From an uncultured Candidatus Saccharibacteria bacterium (GTDB taxonomy: Bacteria > Patescibacteriota > Saccharimonadia > Saccharimonadales > Saccharimonadaceae): a DNA stretch of 29,933 bases. Shown here in pieces: positions 21,840 through 29,401 of this stretch. The notes below the pieces were generated by a model. It saw only the letters and a program-made list of their open reading frames with translations. It did no database searches and was not told the origin of the DNA. Every line of letters begins with the position of its first letter. The first letter of the stretch is position 1. The translations under genes were made by a program, and so were the position numbers. The stretch covers positions 1-29,933 of the forward strand of contig CALKRM010000032.1 of the NCBI GenBank assembly GCA_937989565.1, in the 5' to 3' direction.

Positions 21840-23054
21840 ATGAAAAAGTACGATTACGAAGCCAGAGATAGCGCAAGTAATAAAATTGTTAAATCAGTTG
21901 TTCAGGCTGATAGCGAAAATGCCGCCGCGAAGCTTTTGACGGCTCAGGGCTTTGTGCCGTTAAAAATTGAATTACAAGACGATAAAACAAATTTCTTTGC
22001 GAGGTTTTCTGGTAGAATCACCACTAAGGATAGGGTTGTGTTTACTCGTCAGCTAGCAACTCTTATTGGAGCTGGGCTACCTTTGGCGCAAAGTCTTCGA
22101 ACGGTTCAGGAGCAGACGACGAATAAGCGCATGCAGGAAATAGTCCAGGAAATTATCTCTGATGTTGAAGGTGGTAAATCCTTGTCTGATTCGTTCGCAA
22201 AGCATCCAGAAGCTTTTAATAAAGTTTATGTAGCTTTGATCTCGGCCGGCGAGACGTCAGGTACGATGGATGATTCGCTTAAGAGGTTAGCTGCTCAGCA
22301 GGAAAAAGAGGCTGCTATGATGAGTAAAATTAGAGGTGCTATGATGTATCCGTCAATTGTCTTGGTAGTGATTATCTTAGTTATCGGATTTATGTTATTC
22401 ACGGTCGTTCCGCAAGTTGAGGGTCTGTATCGTGACTTAAATAAGGGGTTGCCATTTGTAACTCTTATGATGATTAAAACGGCGAACTTTTTTAGTAGTC
22501 TTTGGTGGCTTGTTATATTGGCAATGATTATCGGCGGTTATTTCCTAGCACAATATCTGAAAACTGAACAGGGAATTAGGACTAAAGACACCTTTAAGCT
22601 TAATGTCCCAATGTTCAAAGGCATGTTCAGGAAAATGTACATGGCTCGATTTGCCAGGACTGGTCAAGTTCTTCTGAGTACTGGTGTGCCAATGCTTGAT
22701 ATGCTTCGAATTACGTCTGATGCTGTCAATAACGTGATTATTAGCGAAAGCATACTTCGTGCGTCAGATAAGGTGAAGGGTGGTAAGGCGCTCTCAGCTT
22801 CTTTATCTAATGAAGATTATTTCCTAGCAATGGTGCCGCAGATGATTAAAATTGGTGAGCAATCGGGTAAGATTGATGAGATGATGGGCAAGACTGCTCA
22901 GGTGTACGAAGATGAGCTTGACGAGGAGATTCGCGCCTTGTCGACGGCGATAGAGCCGGTTTTAATGGTCTTTTTGGCTATAGTTGCAGGTACGATGGTC
23001 GCGGCTATCTTGCTTCCAATCTATAGTTTGGTTGGCAACATCAATATTCGCTAG
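21840..23054 (+). CDS. pilC: Type IV pilus platform protein PilC
   Basis: 404 residues. Two GspF domains: the first has FTRQLATLIGAGLPLAQSL, the second FARTGQVLLSTGVPMLDML. Transmembrane helices lie near 170-195, 215-238 and 375-398. PilC is the membrane rotor on which PilB and PilT act. It starts 3 bases after the pilT stop with a GAGGGG site inside pilT, and is the last gene before the separate pilin unit. Confidence 0.94.
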   Translation: MKKYDYEARDSASNKIVKSVVQADSENAAAKLLTAQGFVPLKIELQDDKTNFFARFSGRITTKDRVVFTRQLATLIGAGLPLAQSLRTVQEQTTNKRMQEIVQEIISDVEGGKSLSDSFAKHPEAFNKVYVALISAGETSGTMDDSLKRLAAQQEKEAAMMSKIRGAMMYPSIVLVVIILVIGFMLFTVVPQVEGLYRDLNKGLPFVTLMMIKTANFFSSLWWLVILAMIIGGYFLAQYLKTEQGIRTKDTFKLNVPMFKGMFRKMYMARFARTGQVLLSTGVPMLDMLRITSDAVNNVIISESILRASDKVKGGKALSASLSNEDYFLAMVPQMIKIGEQSGKIDEMMGKTAQVYEDELDEEIRALSTAIEPVLMVFLAIVAGTMVAAILLPIYSLVGNINIR

Positions 23055-23080
23055 ACTGACTTATATTTTTAGTGTATTAT
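23052..23080 (+). promoter_or_regulatory. Promoter of the major pilin gene
   Basis: -35 TAGACT (23052-23057, overlapping the pilC stop), 17-base spacer, -10 TATTAT (23075-23080). The leader is about 50 bases and has AAGGTGG 8 bases before the ATG, which suits strong expression of the pilin apart from the assembly genes. Confidence 0.7.
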
Positions 23081-23135
23081 AAACTTAAGCATTTTTGCGT
23101 AAATATAGGTAAACCATAGAAAGGTGGGAAATCTA

Positions 23136-23615
23136 ATGACAAAAAAAGATAATAAAAAAGGATTTACAATCATCGAGGTTGTTCTAGTCTTGGCTATTGC
23201 TGGACTTATCTTTGCGATGGTGTTTATCGCATTGCCAGCTTTGCAGCGTAGCCAGCGCGACCAGTCAAGGAAGAACGACGCTTCAACAGTTGCCGCAGCT
23301 ATTACCAATTGGAATTCAGCTAACCGTAACGGCGGCACATTTAACGAAGAATCTCTACGTAAGTATGTCGATAAGCTTGATCAATATGACAAATCTTCAG
23401 AATTAAAGGTTGCTACACCTGGTGCTTCAATGTCAGTAGCTAGTAACGAAATCAAGGTTATGCGAGGTAAGAAATGTCCTTCTAGCACGCCAGCTCCATC
23501 TGCTGACGATCCAGCAAATATAACTTTGCAAAACGGATCTTCACGCAACGCAGCAGTTGTAGTTCTATTGGAAAATAACGGTTCTCAAAAGCAATTGTAT
23601 TGCCAGGACGTATAA
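23136..23615 (+). CDS. Major type IV pilin (prepilin), probable
   Basis: 159 residues from ATG 23136, chosen because AAGGTGG is 8 bases upstream; the in-frame GTG at 23124 is inside that site. The short leader MTKKDNKKG ends at the PilD cleavage site, then FTIIEVVLVLAIAGLI gives Phe1 and Glu5 of the mature pilin. The remaining globular domain has two cysteines, 114 and 156, fitting the disulfide-bounded D-region. Its own promoter, its own terminator, and the smallest size of the five prepilins support the major subunit. Which pilin builds the fibre is still inference. Confidence 0.85.
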   Translation: MTKKDNKKGFTIIEVVLVLAIAGLIFAMVFIALPALQRSQRDQSRKNDASTVAAAITNWNSANRNGGTFNEESLRKYVDKLDQYDKSSELKVATPGASMSVASNEIKVMRGKKCPSSTPAPSADDPANITLQNGSSRNAAVVVLLENNGSQKQLYCQDV

Positions 23616-23632
23616 TCTATAGATAAATTATG

Positions 23633-23662
23633 AATCAGCCTCAGTATGGGGCTGATTTTTTT
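23633..23662 (+). terminator. Intrinsic terminator of the pilin gene
   Basis: Stem AATCAGCC (23633-23640) / GGCTGATT (23650-23657), extendable by two pairs, followed by a T-run to 23662. Its right arm overlaps the -35 zone of the pilD promoter. Confidence 0.9.
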
Positions 23663-23671
23663 ATGGTTTTT

Positions 23672-23680
23672 TGTTACCAT
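23672..23680 (+). promoter_or_regulatory. Extended -10 promoter of pilD (leaderless)
   Basis: TGT followed by TACCAT (23675-23680) ends 7 bases before ATG 23688. The -10 is non-consensus (4 of 6) and the -35 poor, so strength is probably low, in keeping with an enzyme gene. Confidence 0.55.
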
Positions 23681-23687
23681 AAGAAGT

Positions 23688-24569
23688 ATGATTAAGTTTG
23701 TACTAGTGGGATTTTTAGGGGCTATTTTAGGCAGTTTCGCTGGAGCGCAAATTTGGCGCTTGCGGGCTCGTCAATTGATGGAAGATAAAAAAGCTGGAGA
23801 AAAAGTTGACCAAAAGGAATTAAAGAAATTATCTCCATTGATAAAAAAAATTTCCAAAGATAGATCTCGCTGCTTATCTTGCGGACATGAGCTTAAGTGG
23901 TGCGATTTGATTCCTGTGGTAAGTTGGGTTGCTGGATTGGGTCGATGCAGATATTGCAAAGCATTTATCGGCTGGACGGAAATCTTGCTAGAACTAGTGA
24001 TGGCTGGATTGTTTGTTGCGTCTATGGTTTTTTGGCCGGGATCGTTAACGAATATTTGGCAGATCGTATTGCTAGTTTTATGGCTGGCAAGTTTGGTACT
24101 GCTGGCGATTTTATTTGTCTATGACCTCAGATGGCTACTTCTTCCAGATGTAATTAATATTCCGTTTATCATTCTTGGTGCTATTTTTGCGGGAATAAAA
24201 GTATGTCTAGCTGGCGATTTTTCAAAAAGCTTGATGACGTTATTTGGGTCGATTGCGATTCTGAGCGGAATATATATGGTGCTGTATTTATTCTCAAAAT
24301 ATCGTTACGGGGAAGATAAAACTTGGATTGGTTTTGGTGATGTTAAGCTTGGACTTGGATTGGGTTTGTTCTTAGGAAACTGGCTTTTGGCGTTTGCAGC
24401 TCTATTTATCGCAAATCTTATCGGTACGCTTCTTGTCTTGCCGTCAATGATGCGAGGAAAATTGCAAGCAACTTCACGGATATGCTTCGGCCCATTGCTT
24501 ATCGTAGGATTTTTACTCGCCTGGTTCTTTAGCCGACAAATTTTAGAGTGGGGCTTTCTTATTGTCTAA
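23688..24569 (+). CDS. pilD: Prepilin peptidase / N-methyltransferase PilD
   Basis: 293 residues from ATG 23688; the in-frame ATG at 23646 lies in the terminator and would add 14 residues before the typical MIKFVLVGFLGAILGSF start. It is a membrane aspartyl protease that cuts prepilins after Gly and methylates residue 1. The cytoplasmic zinc loop has CLSC at 62-65 and CRYC at 87-90, with an extra Cys72. The catalytic aspartates are Asp146 (VYDLR) and Asp218 (GFGD). There are about seven or eight transmembrane helices. It sits between the major pilin and the minor pilins, all of which are substrates. Confidence 0.95.
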   Translation: MIKFVLVGFLGAILGSFAGAQIWRLRARQLMEDKKAGEKVDQKELKKLSPLIKKISKDRSRCLSCGHELKWCDLIPVVSWVAGLGRCRYCKAFIGWTEILLELVMAGLFVASMVFWPGSLTNIWQIVLLVLWLASLVLLAILFVYDLRWLLLPDVINIPFIILGAIFAGIKVCLAGDFSKSLMTLFGSIAILSGIYMVLYLFSKYRYGEDKTWIGFGDVKLGLGLGLFLGNWLLAFAALFIANLIGTLLVLPSMMRGKLQATSRICFGPLLIVGFLLAWFFSRQILEWGFLIV

Positions 24570-24592
24570 GTAAAAAGCGCTTATGCTATAAT
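24562..24592 (+). promoter_or_regulatory. Promoter of the minor pilin operon
   Basis: Extended -10 TGC-TATAAT (24584-24592) with a possible -35 TTGTCT (24562-24567, 19-base spacer) inside the end of pilD. The -10 ends 6 bases before GTG 24599 and 9 before ATG 24602. The GGAG at 24593-24596 would lie upstream of the expected RNA start, so it is unlikely to act as a ribosome site. Confidence 0.7.
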
Positions 24593-24601
24593 GGAGAAGT
24601 G

Positions 24602-25342
24602 ATGGGCAATAAACAAAAAGGTTTTACTATAATTGAAGTGATTTTGTTTGTGGCTATTTCTGGCTTACTGACCTCTATGCTGATGGTTGGCGTAAGTATG
24701 TCAATTAATCGTCAGCAATATCGCGATTCGGTGCAGTCTTATGCTGGTTTTTTGCGAAATGAGTACTCGAAGGTGGTCAATGTTGAGAATGAGCGATCTA
24801 AGGGTACTTGTCCAATTGAAGGCTCTGATGGTCGAGCTGAAACTCTACGTGGCCAATCTGATTGTGTGATTGTCGGTCGCTATATTACCACTGAAGGTTC
24901 TCTGGGCTCAACGGACGGCAATCTGTACAAAACTTATCCAGTTTATGCCTATAGATCAGATAAGGGTAGCGCGTGGACTTATAAACGCGGCGCTGAATCT
25001 GACAAATATATTGTTAATTGGCAAGCAAAAACTAGGTTCTCTAACCAAGCCAAAGATAGTGCGTATATTTCTATTTTGATGTACCGTCATCCAGAGACGG
25101 GGCAGTTGGATATTAGAACTGACACGAGCCGATTTGGTGATAATTTAACTGATTTCGTCAACAATAAAAATAGTGCCGGAGTTGTGCAATCTGCTGGCGA
25201 GCAGCGTCAACAGAGGGAAATTTGCGTTTATGATGACGGTTGGTTGCCGGGAGAGAGATTATCTATTTTTCTACGATCACACGCAGGTTCTGCTGATGCT
25301 GTGGTTATGGGTAATGCTACGGGAGGTTGTGCTGATGCGTAA
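24602..25342 (+). CDS. Minor pilin, GspH/FimU-like by position
   Basis: 246 residues from ATG 24602 (GTG 24599 immediately before is an alternative). MGNKQKG is the leader; FTIIEVILFVAISGLL follows with Glu5. The globular part has paired cysteines (GTCPIE..SDCVIV, then REICVY..TGGCADA). First of four overlapping minor pilin genes; the order matches fimU-pilV-pilW-pilX. The prepilin call is secure, the subtype is from gene order. Confidence 0.85.
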   Translation: MGNKQKGFTIIEVILFVAISGLLTSMLMVGVSMSINRQQYRDSVQSYAGFLRNEYSKVVNVENERSKGTCPIEGSDGRAETLRGQSDCVIVGRYITTEGSLGSTDGNLYKTYPVYAYRSDKGSAWTYKRGAESDKYIVNWQAKTRFSNQAKDSAYISILMYRHPETGQLDIRTDTSRFGDNLTDFVNNKNSAGVVQSAGEQRQQREICVYDDGWLPGERLSIFLRSHAGSADAVVMGNATGGCADA

Positions 25343-25916
25343 GTTTAACAGAGGCGACACACTTGTCGAAGTGTTACTTGGAGTAACCATTTTTAGCCTA
25401 GTCGCCGTTATTGCATTAGAAACCATGAACCGCGGGATGGCTATTGCTCAGTACTCTTTAGAGACGACGTTGGTTCGTCAACAGGTTGACGCTCAGGCTG
25501 AAATGCTAAGATATGCGCATGATATGAAAAATGACACTTGGAAGAAATTGGTAGACAATAATTCGGTGAGCGTTTCTGCTGTTAATGACAATGAAGGAAA
25601 CTTGGGTGTTGAAAAATGTCCTGATGATTTTTCTACGAAAGAGTTTGCATTGGCTGCGACGCCTTCGCTCGCTTCGAAGATTAGTATATTGAACAATCCT
25701 GGAGATTATAAAGCAGCAGAAACATACGCGCGGGTTGATAGCGATACTAAAAAAACGTATGGAATATCAGTTAGATTGGTTAAGCCGAGTACGACCACTG
25801 GAAGCAGGGACAGTAACAAATATGATGCGTACATAAAAGCGTGCTGGATGCCTGTTGGTAGCAAAATGCCGGCAACCATTGGTACGATTGTGAGGTTGTA
25901 TGATTCGGGGTTATAA
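25335..25916 (+). CDS. Minor pilin, GspI/PilV-like
   Basis: 193 residues from ATG 25335, with GGGAGG 8 bases upstream inside the previous gene, which it overlaps by 8 bases. The leader MRKFNRG is followed by DTLVEVLLGVTIFSLVAVIAL, so mature residue 1 would be Asp instead of Phe or Met, while Glu5 is kept. The globular domain has two cysteines (EKCPDD and KACWMP). Subtype by order and by the short size. Confidence 0.85.
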   Translation: MRKFNRGDTLVEVLLGVTIFSLVAVIALETMNRGMAIAQYSLETTLVRQQVDAQAEMLRYAHDMKNDTWKKLVDNNSVSVSAVNDNEGNLGVEKCPDDFSTKEFALAATPSLASKISILNNPGDYKAAETYARVDSDTKKTYGISVRLVKPSTTTGSRDSNKYDAYIKACWMPVGSKMPATIGTIVRLYDSGL

Positions 25917-26598
25917 AAAAGGATTTACACTTATTGAATTGATGCTCGCTATGAGTTTTATCTCTGTTCTTTTGTTGTCGATTGCTATGGTAGGTATTCA
26001 AGCGGGAAAAATGTATAGCAGAGGAATTGTGCTTCGTGATGTCAATCAAGCGGGGCGAGATATTTCAGACACTATTCGACGTGATTTTCTTCAGGCAAAT
26101 GCCGAAAAGATTGACAGTACGGGATTGAGGGTGCCGAATAGTAGCAATTGGTCAACTGGTCGACTTTGTCTCGGTTCTCATTCTTATGTGTGGAATAATC
26201 CGAAGTATTTGGACGATCCTAGCCTGTTGGGCGGAAATAGTCTGTTTAAGGTTAATGGTAATCCAGTGAATTTGGTGCGCGTAGTTGATGCGGATAGCGG
26301 ATTGTGTAAAAAAGATGCTTCTGGCAAATATCCGGAAACCGTCGATCTTGCGAAATCATCCAATTTGCTCAGGAATATTAATAGTGGTGACGGTTCAATT
26401 GGTGTGCACGAAGTTACGTTAGAAAAGATTACATCGGATAATTCAAGGGAGGCGCTGTATAAATTGACCTTTACGCTGGGGACAAGCAAGATGAGTGAAA
26501 TAAGGAATTCTTCCTGTAAAGCTCCGACTGAAGATGATAGCAATTTTGAGTTCTGTGCTATAAATAAATTTGAGATGATTGTGAGGACAAATGGGTAA
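25900..26598 (+). CDS. Minor pilin, GspJ/PilW-like
   Basis: 232 residues, overlapping the previous gene by 17 bases, with GAGG just upstream. Leader MIRGYKKG then FTLIELMLAMSFISVLLL with Phe1 and Glu5. The segment QAGRDISDTIRRDFLQA after the hydrophobic helix is PilW/GspJ-like. Four cysteines lie in the globular part. Confidence 0.87.
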   Translation: MIRGYKKGFTLIELMLAMSFISVLLLSIAMVGIQAGKMYSRGIVLRDVNQAGRDISDTIRRDFLQANAEKIDSTGLRVPNSSNWSTGRLCLGSHSYVWNNPKYLDDPSLLGGNSLFKVNGNPVNLVRVVDADSGLCKKDASGKYPETVDLAKSSNLLRNINSGDGSIGVHEVTLEKITSDNSREALYKLTFTLGTSKMSEIRNSSCKAPTEDDSNFEFCAINKFEMIVRTNG

Positions 26599-27742
26599 AA
26601 ATGCGCGACAATCAGGTGCTGTATCTCTTTTTGCGGTTATATTTGGCGCGATGTTGCTGACTATTGTTACTATTGGTTTTATCAAGTTGATGATTATGGA
26701 TCAGCGACAATCCTCGAATAATGATCTGTCACAAAGTGCTTATGATGCGGCTTTGGCTGGGGTTGAGGATGCTAAGCGCGTGGTTCGTGCCGCCCAGACG
26801 GGCAATATTCAAGCGGCGGGGGTGCTTAATGGTCCAATTAATTGTAATATGGTCGCGGCATCTGGTGTTGTTGGAGGTAGCTCTTCTGGTGAAACTATTA
26901 TTAAAACTGGTACAGATGCGGGTAAAAAATTTGATCAAGCGTATACTTGTGTAAAAATCACTATGAAATCTCAAGATTTTATATATAAGTCTATTGAGGA
27001 AAAATCTCAAATTGTGCCACTACGCGCAACTGGTTCATTCAACAAAATATCTATCGAATGGTATAGGCGCGATGATGAGAGTAATTTGAATGGTGCCAAC
27101 GCCGCTAATACTGAAATATCCACTTCGGGGGATTTGCCGACGAAAGACAACTGGAATGCCAATTCGCCACAATTGATGCGCGTGCAGCTTATCAATCCAG
27201 GATCCACCTTTAATTTAGCGTCTTTAGATTCAACTGGTGTCACTTCTTTCTTACGACCGAACGTTTTAAGGTCAGACGTAGCGGGTCAGAATGGTACTGC
27301 TGTTTCTGGTAAGATTTCTGATCATCCACGCGCAACTGACGGGAATGAACATAATAATGGAACAAGTGTGGTTTCTTGCAGCAAGACATTCAAGTTTTCT
27401 GGCGAATATTCGTGTAAAGCGGTGATTGATGTTGATGAGATTCCAGCTGGTAGTGAAACTGCGTTCCTAAGGTTATTGCCTATATATAAAGGTGGTAGTG
27501 TGAAGATTTCTCTCCAGAAAACCGACGGAACGATTATCAATTTTGATGGGGTTCAGCCAATTGTCGATTCCACGGGGCGGGCAAGTGATTTGTTCAGAAG
27601 AGTTGAAGCTCGATTGCAAATAGGAGATGATTTTGCATATCCTAATAATGCAGTTGAGTTGAAGAATAGCCTATGTAAAGATTTCTCTGTATCTGGTGGC
27701 GGATCTGCTACTGCAGGTCGATGTAAGCCATATAAGCCATAA
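26591..27742 (+). CDS. Minor pilin, GspK/PilX-like, probable tip subunit
   Basis: 383 residues, overlapping the previous gene by 8 bases with GAGGA upstream. MGKNARQSG is followed by AVSLFAVIFGAMLLTIVTIG; mature position 5 is Phe, not Glu. Loss of Glu5 and large size are the known marks of GspK-type tip pseudopilins, and the DAALAGVEDAKRVV segment after the helix is PilX/GspK-like. The large outer domain has six cysteines. Last gene of the operon; its stop is one base from that of the convergent xer gene. Confidence 0.83.
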   Translation: MGKNARQSGAVSLFAVIFGAMLLTIVTIGFIKLMIMDQRQSSNNDLSQSAYDAALAGVEDAKRVVRAAQTGNIQAAGVLNGPINCNMVAASGVVGGSSSGETIIKTGTDAGKKFDQAYTCVKITMKSQDFIYKSIEEKSQIVPLRATGSFNKISIEWYRRDDESNLNGANAANTEISTSGDLPTKDNWNANSPQLMRVQLINPGSTFNLASLDSTGVTSFLRPNVLRSDVAGQNGTAVSGKISDHPRATDGNEHNNGTSVVSCSKTFKFSGEYSCKAVIDVDEIPAGSETAFLRLLPIYKGGSVKISLQKTDGTIINFDGVQPIVDSTGRASDLFRRVEARLQIGDDFAYPNNAVELKNSLCKDFSVSGGGSATAGRCKPYKP

Positions 27743-27743
27743 T

Positions 27744-28667
27744 CTAAGATTCTGTATCACTATGGAATCGGTCGTGAATATCTTTCAGGTGTTGGTCGGT
27801 AACATGCGTATATACCTGTGTCGTTGATATATTGCTATGGCCCAGCATTGACTGGACTGAGCGCAAGTCCGCACCGTTCATAAGTAGGTCGGTGGCAAAG
27901 CTATGGCGCATAGTGTGTGGGCTTACGTGTTTTGTGATACCAGCTAATCTAGCATATTGACCAACCATTCTCTGAATGCTGCGCGCGCTTAACCTACGGT
28001 AGTCTCCGGAGGTGTTGGGAGTTGAGTGGCGTTTACTATAGCTTAAAAATAGAGCGGGTAGATTATCTGTTCTAGCTTCCAGGTACGCCGATATGTGTTC
28101 GGCAGCACTTTTTGAAATAAAAACAGGGCGATCCTTTTGTCCTTTTCCTCGCACCATAAATTCGCGCCTCTTTAGGTTTATATGATCTCGGTTTAAATTG
28201 ACCAATTCTGAAACACGCAGTCCGCTAGAAAATAGCAGCTCAACGATTGCTCGATCTCTCAGTCCAGATTCCGTATCGGTTGGTATTTGATCGATCATAC
28301 GTAAAACCTCGTCATATTGTAAAAAGGTCACTTGTTTACGGACTACTTTGGGTAATATAATTCTGTCGGCCGCCAGACTTTTGATATTACGACGAGAAAG
28401 GTAGGTTAGTAGACCTCGCAGCGCAATAAGATGATAACTTTGGGTAATTAAGGATAATTCTTCGCCAGTGTTGTCATTTTTATAACGGTTTAGCCAGAGG
28501 CGATACTGGCGTATTAGTTCTGATGTAATTTTATCAACATTTATATCGCCAGCAAAATCAATGAATCTCTCCAGGTATAGTTGATAATTTATGATGGTTT
28601 TTTGACTACGCCCACCTTCAACCTCTAGGTGCTCTAAGAAATCAGTTAAAGCTTCTGACATAAACAT
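27744..28667 (-). CDS. Tyrosine recombinase XerC/XerD
   Basis: 307 residues from ATG 28667 (ATG 28661, giving MSEALTDF, is also possible). It resolves chromosome dimers, with FtsK (7484-9703) as activator in other bacteria. The catalytic set is complete: Arg151 (GLRVSEL), Lys175 (GKGQK), His251 and Arg254 (HTMRHSF), His277 (LGHSNI) and Tyr286 (VYTHV). The N-terminal SAM-like domain is normal in length. XerC and XerD cannot be told apart from sequence alone; many small genomes use one Xer. The upstream ATG at 28703 is ruled out because it lies in the -35 box. It is not part of a visible mobile element. Confidence 0.92.
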   Translation of the reverse strand: MFMSEALTDFLEHLEVEGGRSQKTIINYQLYLERFIDFAGDINVDKITSELIRQYRLWLNRYKNDNTGEELSLITQSYHLIALRGLLTYLSRRNIKSLAADRIILPKVVRKQVTFLQYDEVLRMIDQIPTDTESGLRDRAIVELLFSSGLRVSELVNLNRDHINLKRREFMVRGKGQKDRPVFISKSAAEHISAYLEARTDNLPALFLSYSKRHSTPNTSGDYRRLSARSIQRMVGQYARLAGITKHVSPHTMRHSFATDLLMNGADLRSVQSMLGHSNISTTQVYTHVTDQHLKDIHDRFHSDTES

Positions 28668-28674
28668 AATATTT

Positions 28675-28703
28675 ATTCTATCGCTAATGAATATGTTTAT
28701 CAA
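28675..28703 (-). promoter_or_regulatory. Promoter of the xer gene (leaderless)
   Basis: Minus-strand -35 TTGATA (28703-28698), 17-base spacer, -10 TAGAAT (28680-28675), then 7 bases to ATG 28667. This is the clearest leaderless promoter in the window because both boxes are near consensus. Confidence 0.85.
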
Positions 28704-28715
28704 ATTATTTTTTTC

Positions 28716-28724
28716 TGCTACTAT
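28716..28724 (+). promoter_or_regulatory. Extended -10 promoter of ndk
   Basis: TGC-TACTAT (28716-28724); a TATATT at 28722-28727 is an alternative -10. The -35 zone (about 28696-28701) overlaps that of the divergent xer promoter. The leader is about 23 bases and holds GAGGAG (28743-28748). Confidence 0.6.
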
Positions 28725-28753
28725 ATTAGAAAATAATAAGCAGAGGAGTATCT

Positions 28754-29278
28754 ATGGCAGAAAGCGAAAAAAATTACTGTGGCGTTGAAAGGACATTGAT
28801 CGTCTTTAAGCCTGACGCAGTTCAACGAGGTATAGTTGGGGAAATTTTACAACGTTTTGAGCGAGTTGGCTTGAAAATAGTTGGTGTAAAAATGACATCA
28901 CCATCTAGAGACCATTACTATGCTCATTATGAAGACATTGGTAAATTGGCTACTCGTCGAGGCGAGGATACTTTGAACATAACATTAGATATGATGATGG
29001 ATGGTCCAGTCATAGCAATGGTACTAGAGGGCGTCGAAGCTGTTGCTGTTGTTAGGAAGATTGTTGGCCCAACAGAGCCTAAATCGGCTGACATGGGAAC
29101 AATTCGCGGTGATTACTCACATATTAGTTTTGGCTATGCAGATGAGTGCCAAAAGGGAGTTCCAAATTTGATTCACGCATCTGGCGATTCAGATGAGGCC
29201 GTTCGTGAAATCGAGCACTGGTTCAAGCCGGAAGAATTGATAAATTATCACACATTAAGCGAAAAGTTTACTCGCTAA
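28754..29278 (+). CDS. ndk: Nucleoside-diphosphate kinase
   Basis: 174 residues, about 30 longer than the common 140-150. It moves the gamma-phosphate between nucleoside di- and triphosphates through a phosphohistidine, His141 in NLIHASGDSDEA. Other signs are TLIVFKPDAVQRG at the start and GTIRGDYSHISFG. The extra length lies in an insertion after HYYAHYEDIGK, near the nucleotide-binding arm, plus a short C-terminal extension. An organism that imports nucleotides would rely on this enzyme. GAGGAG is 5 bases upstream of the ATG. Confidence 0.95.
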   Translation: MAESEKNYCGVERTLIVFKPDAVQRGIVGEILQRFERVGLKIVGVKMTSPSRDHYYAHYEDIGKLATRRGEDTLNITLDMMMDGPVIAMVLEGVEAVAVVRKIVGPTEPKSADMGTIRGDYSHISFGYADECQKGVPNLIHASGDSDEAVREIEHWFKPEELINYHTLSEKFTR

Positions 29279-29302
29279 GCTAGTCTTTCTTGAGAGCTAC
29301 CG

Positions 29303-29311
29303 TGGTATAAT
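29303..29311 (+). promoter_or_regulatory. Extended -10 promoter of tRNA-Arg
   Basis: TGG-TATAAT (29303-29311) ends 8 bases before the mature tRNA 5' end, so the primary transcript starts at or within about two bases of it. No good -35. Confidence 0.7.
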
Positions 29312-29319
29312 GGTTGTAT

Positions 29320-29396
29320 GCCTCGGTAGCTCAACTGGATAGAGCAGATCCGTCCTAAGGATAAGGTTGTAGGTTCGACTCCTGCCCGGGGTACCA
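29320..29396 (+). tRNA. tRNA-Arg, anticodon CCT
   Basis: Full cloverleaf with encoded CCA (29394-29396). Acceptor GCCTCGG (29320-29326) pairs with CCGGGGT (29386-29392), with G1-U72 and U4-G69 wobbles. D-stem GCTC/GAGC, anticodon loop GTCCTAA (29352-29358) giving CCT, five-base variable loop, T-arm GTAGG TTCGACT CCTGC. A20 in the D-loop supports arginine identity. The outer anticodon pair 27-43 is G-A, a mismatch, and position 32 is G. It reads AGG codons. Confidence 0.92.
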
Positions 29397-29401
29397 GATA
29401 T

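Noticed and set aside
23611..23616. TATAAT at the pilin stop codon as a promoter
   Set aside because: It lies upstream of the pilin terminator, with no gene start at the right distance and no -35.
25173..25334. N-terminal extension of the second minor pilin from 25173
   Set aside because: The extra 54 codons lie within the upstream pilin gene and would bury the prepilin leader; ATG 25335 has a good ribosome site.
28668..28703. ATG at 28703 as start of the Xer recombinase
   Set aside because: It overlaps the -35 and would place the promoter inside the gene.
27744..29396. Integrated element: tyrosine recombinase close to a tRNA gene
   Set aside because: The recombinase has the housekeeping Xer layout, no direct repeat of the tRNA 3' end was seen, and ndk lies between.
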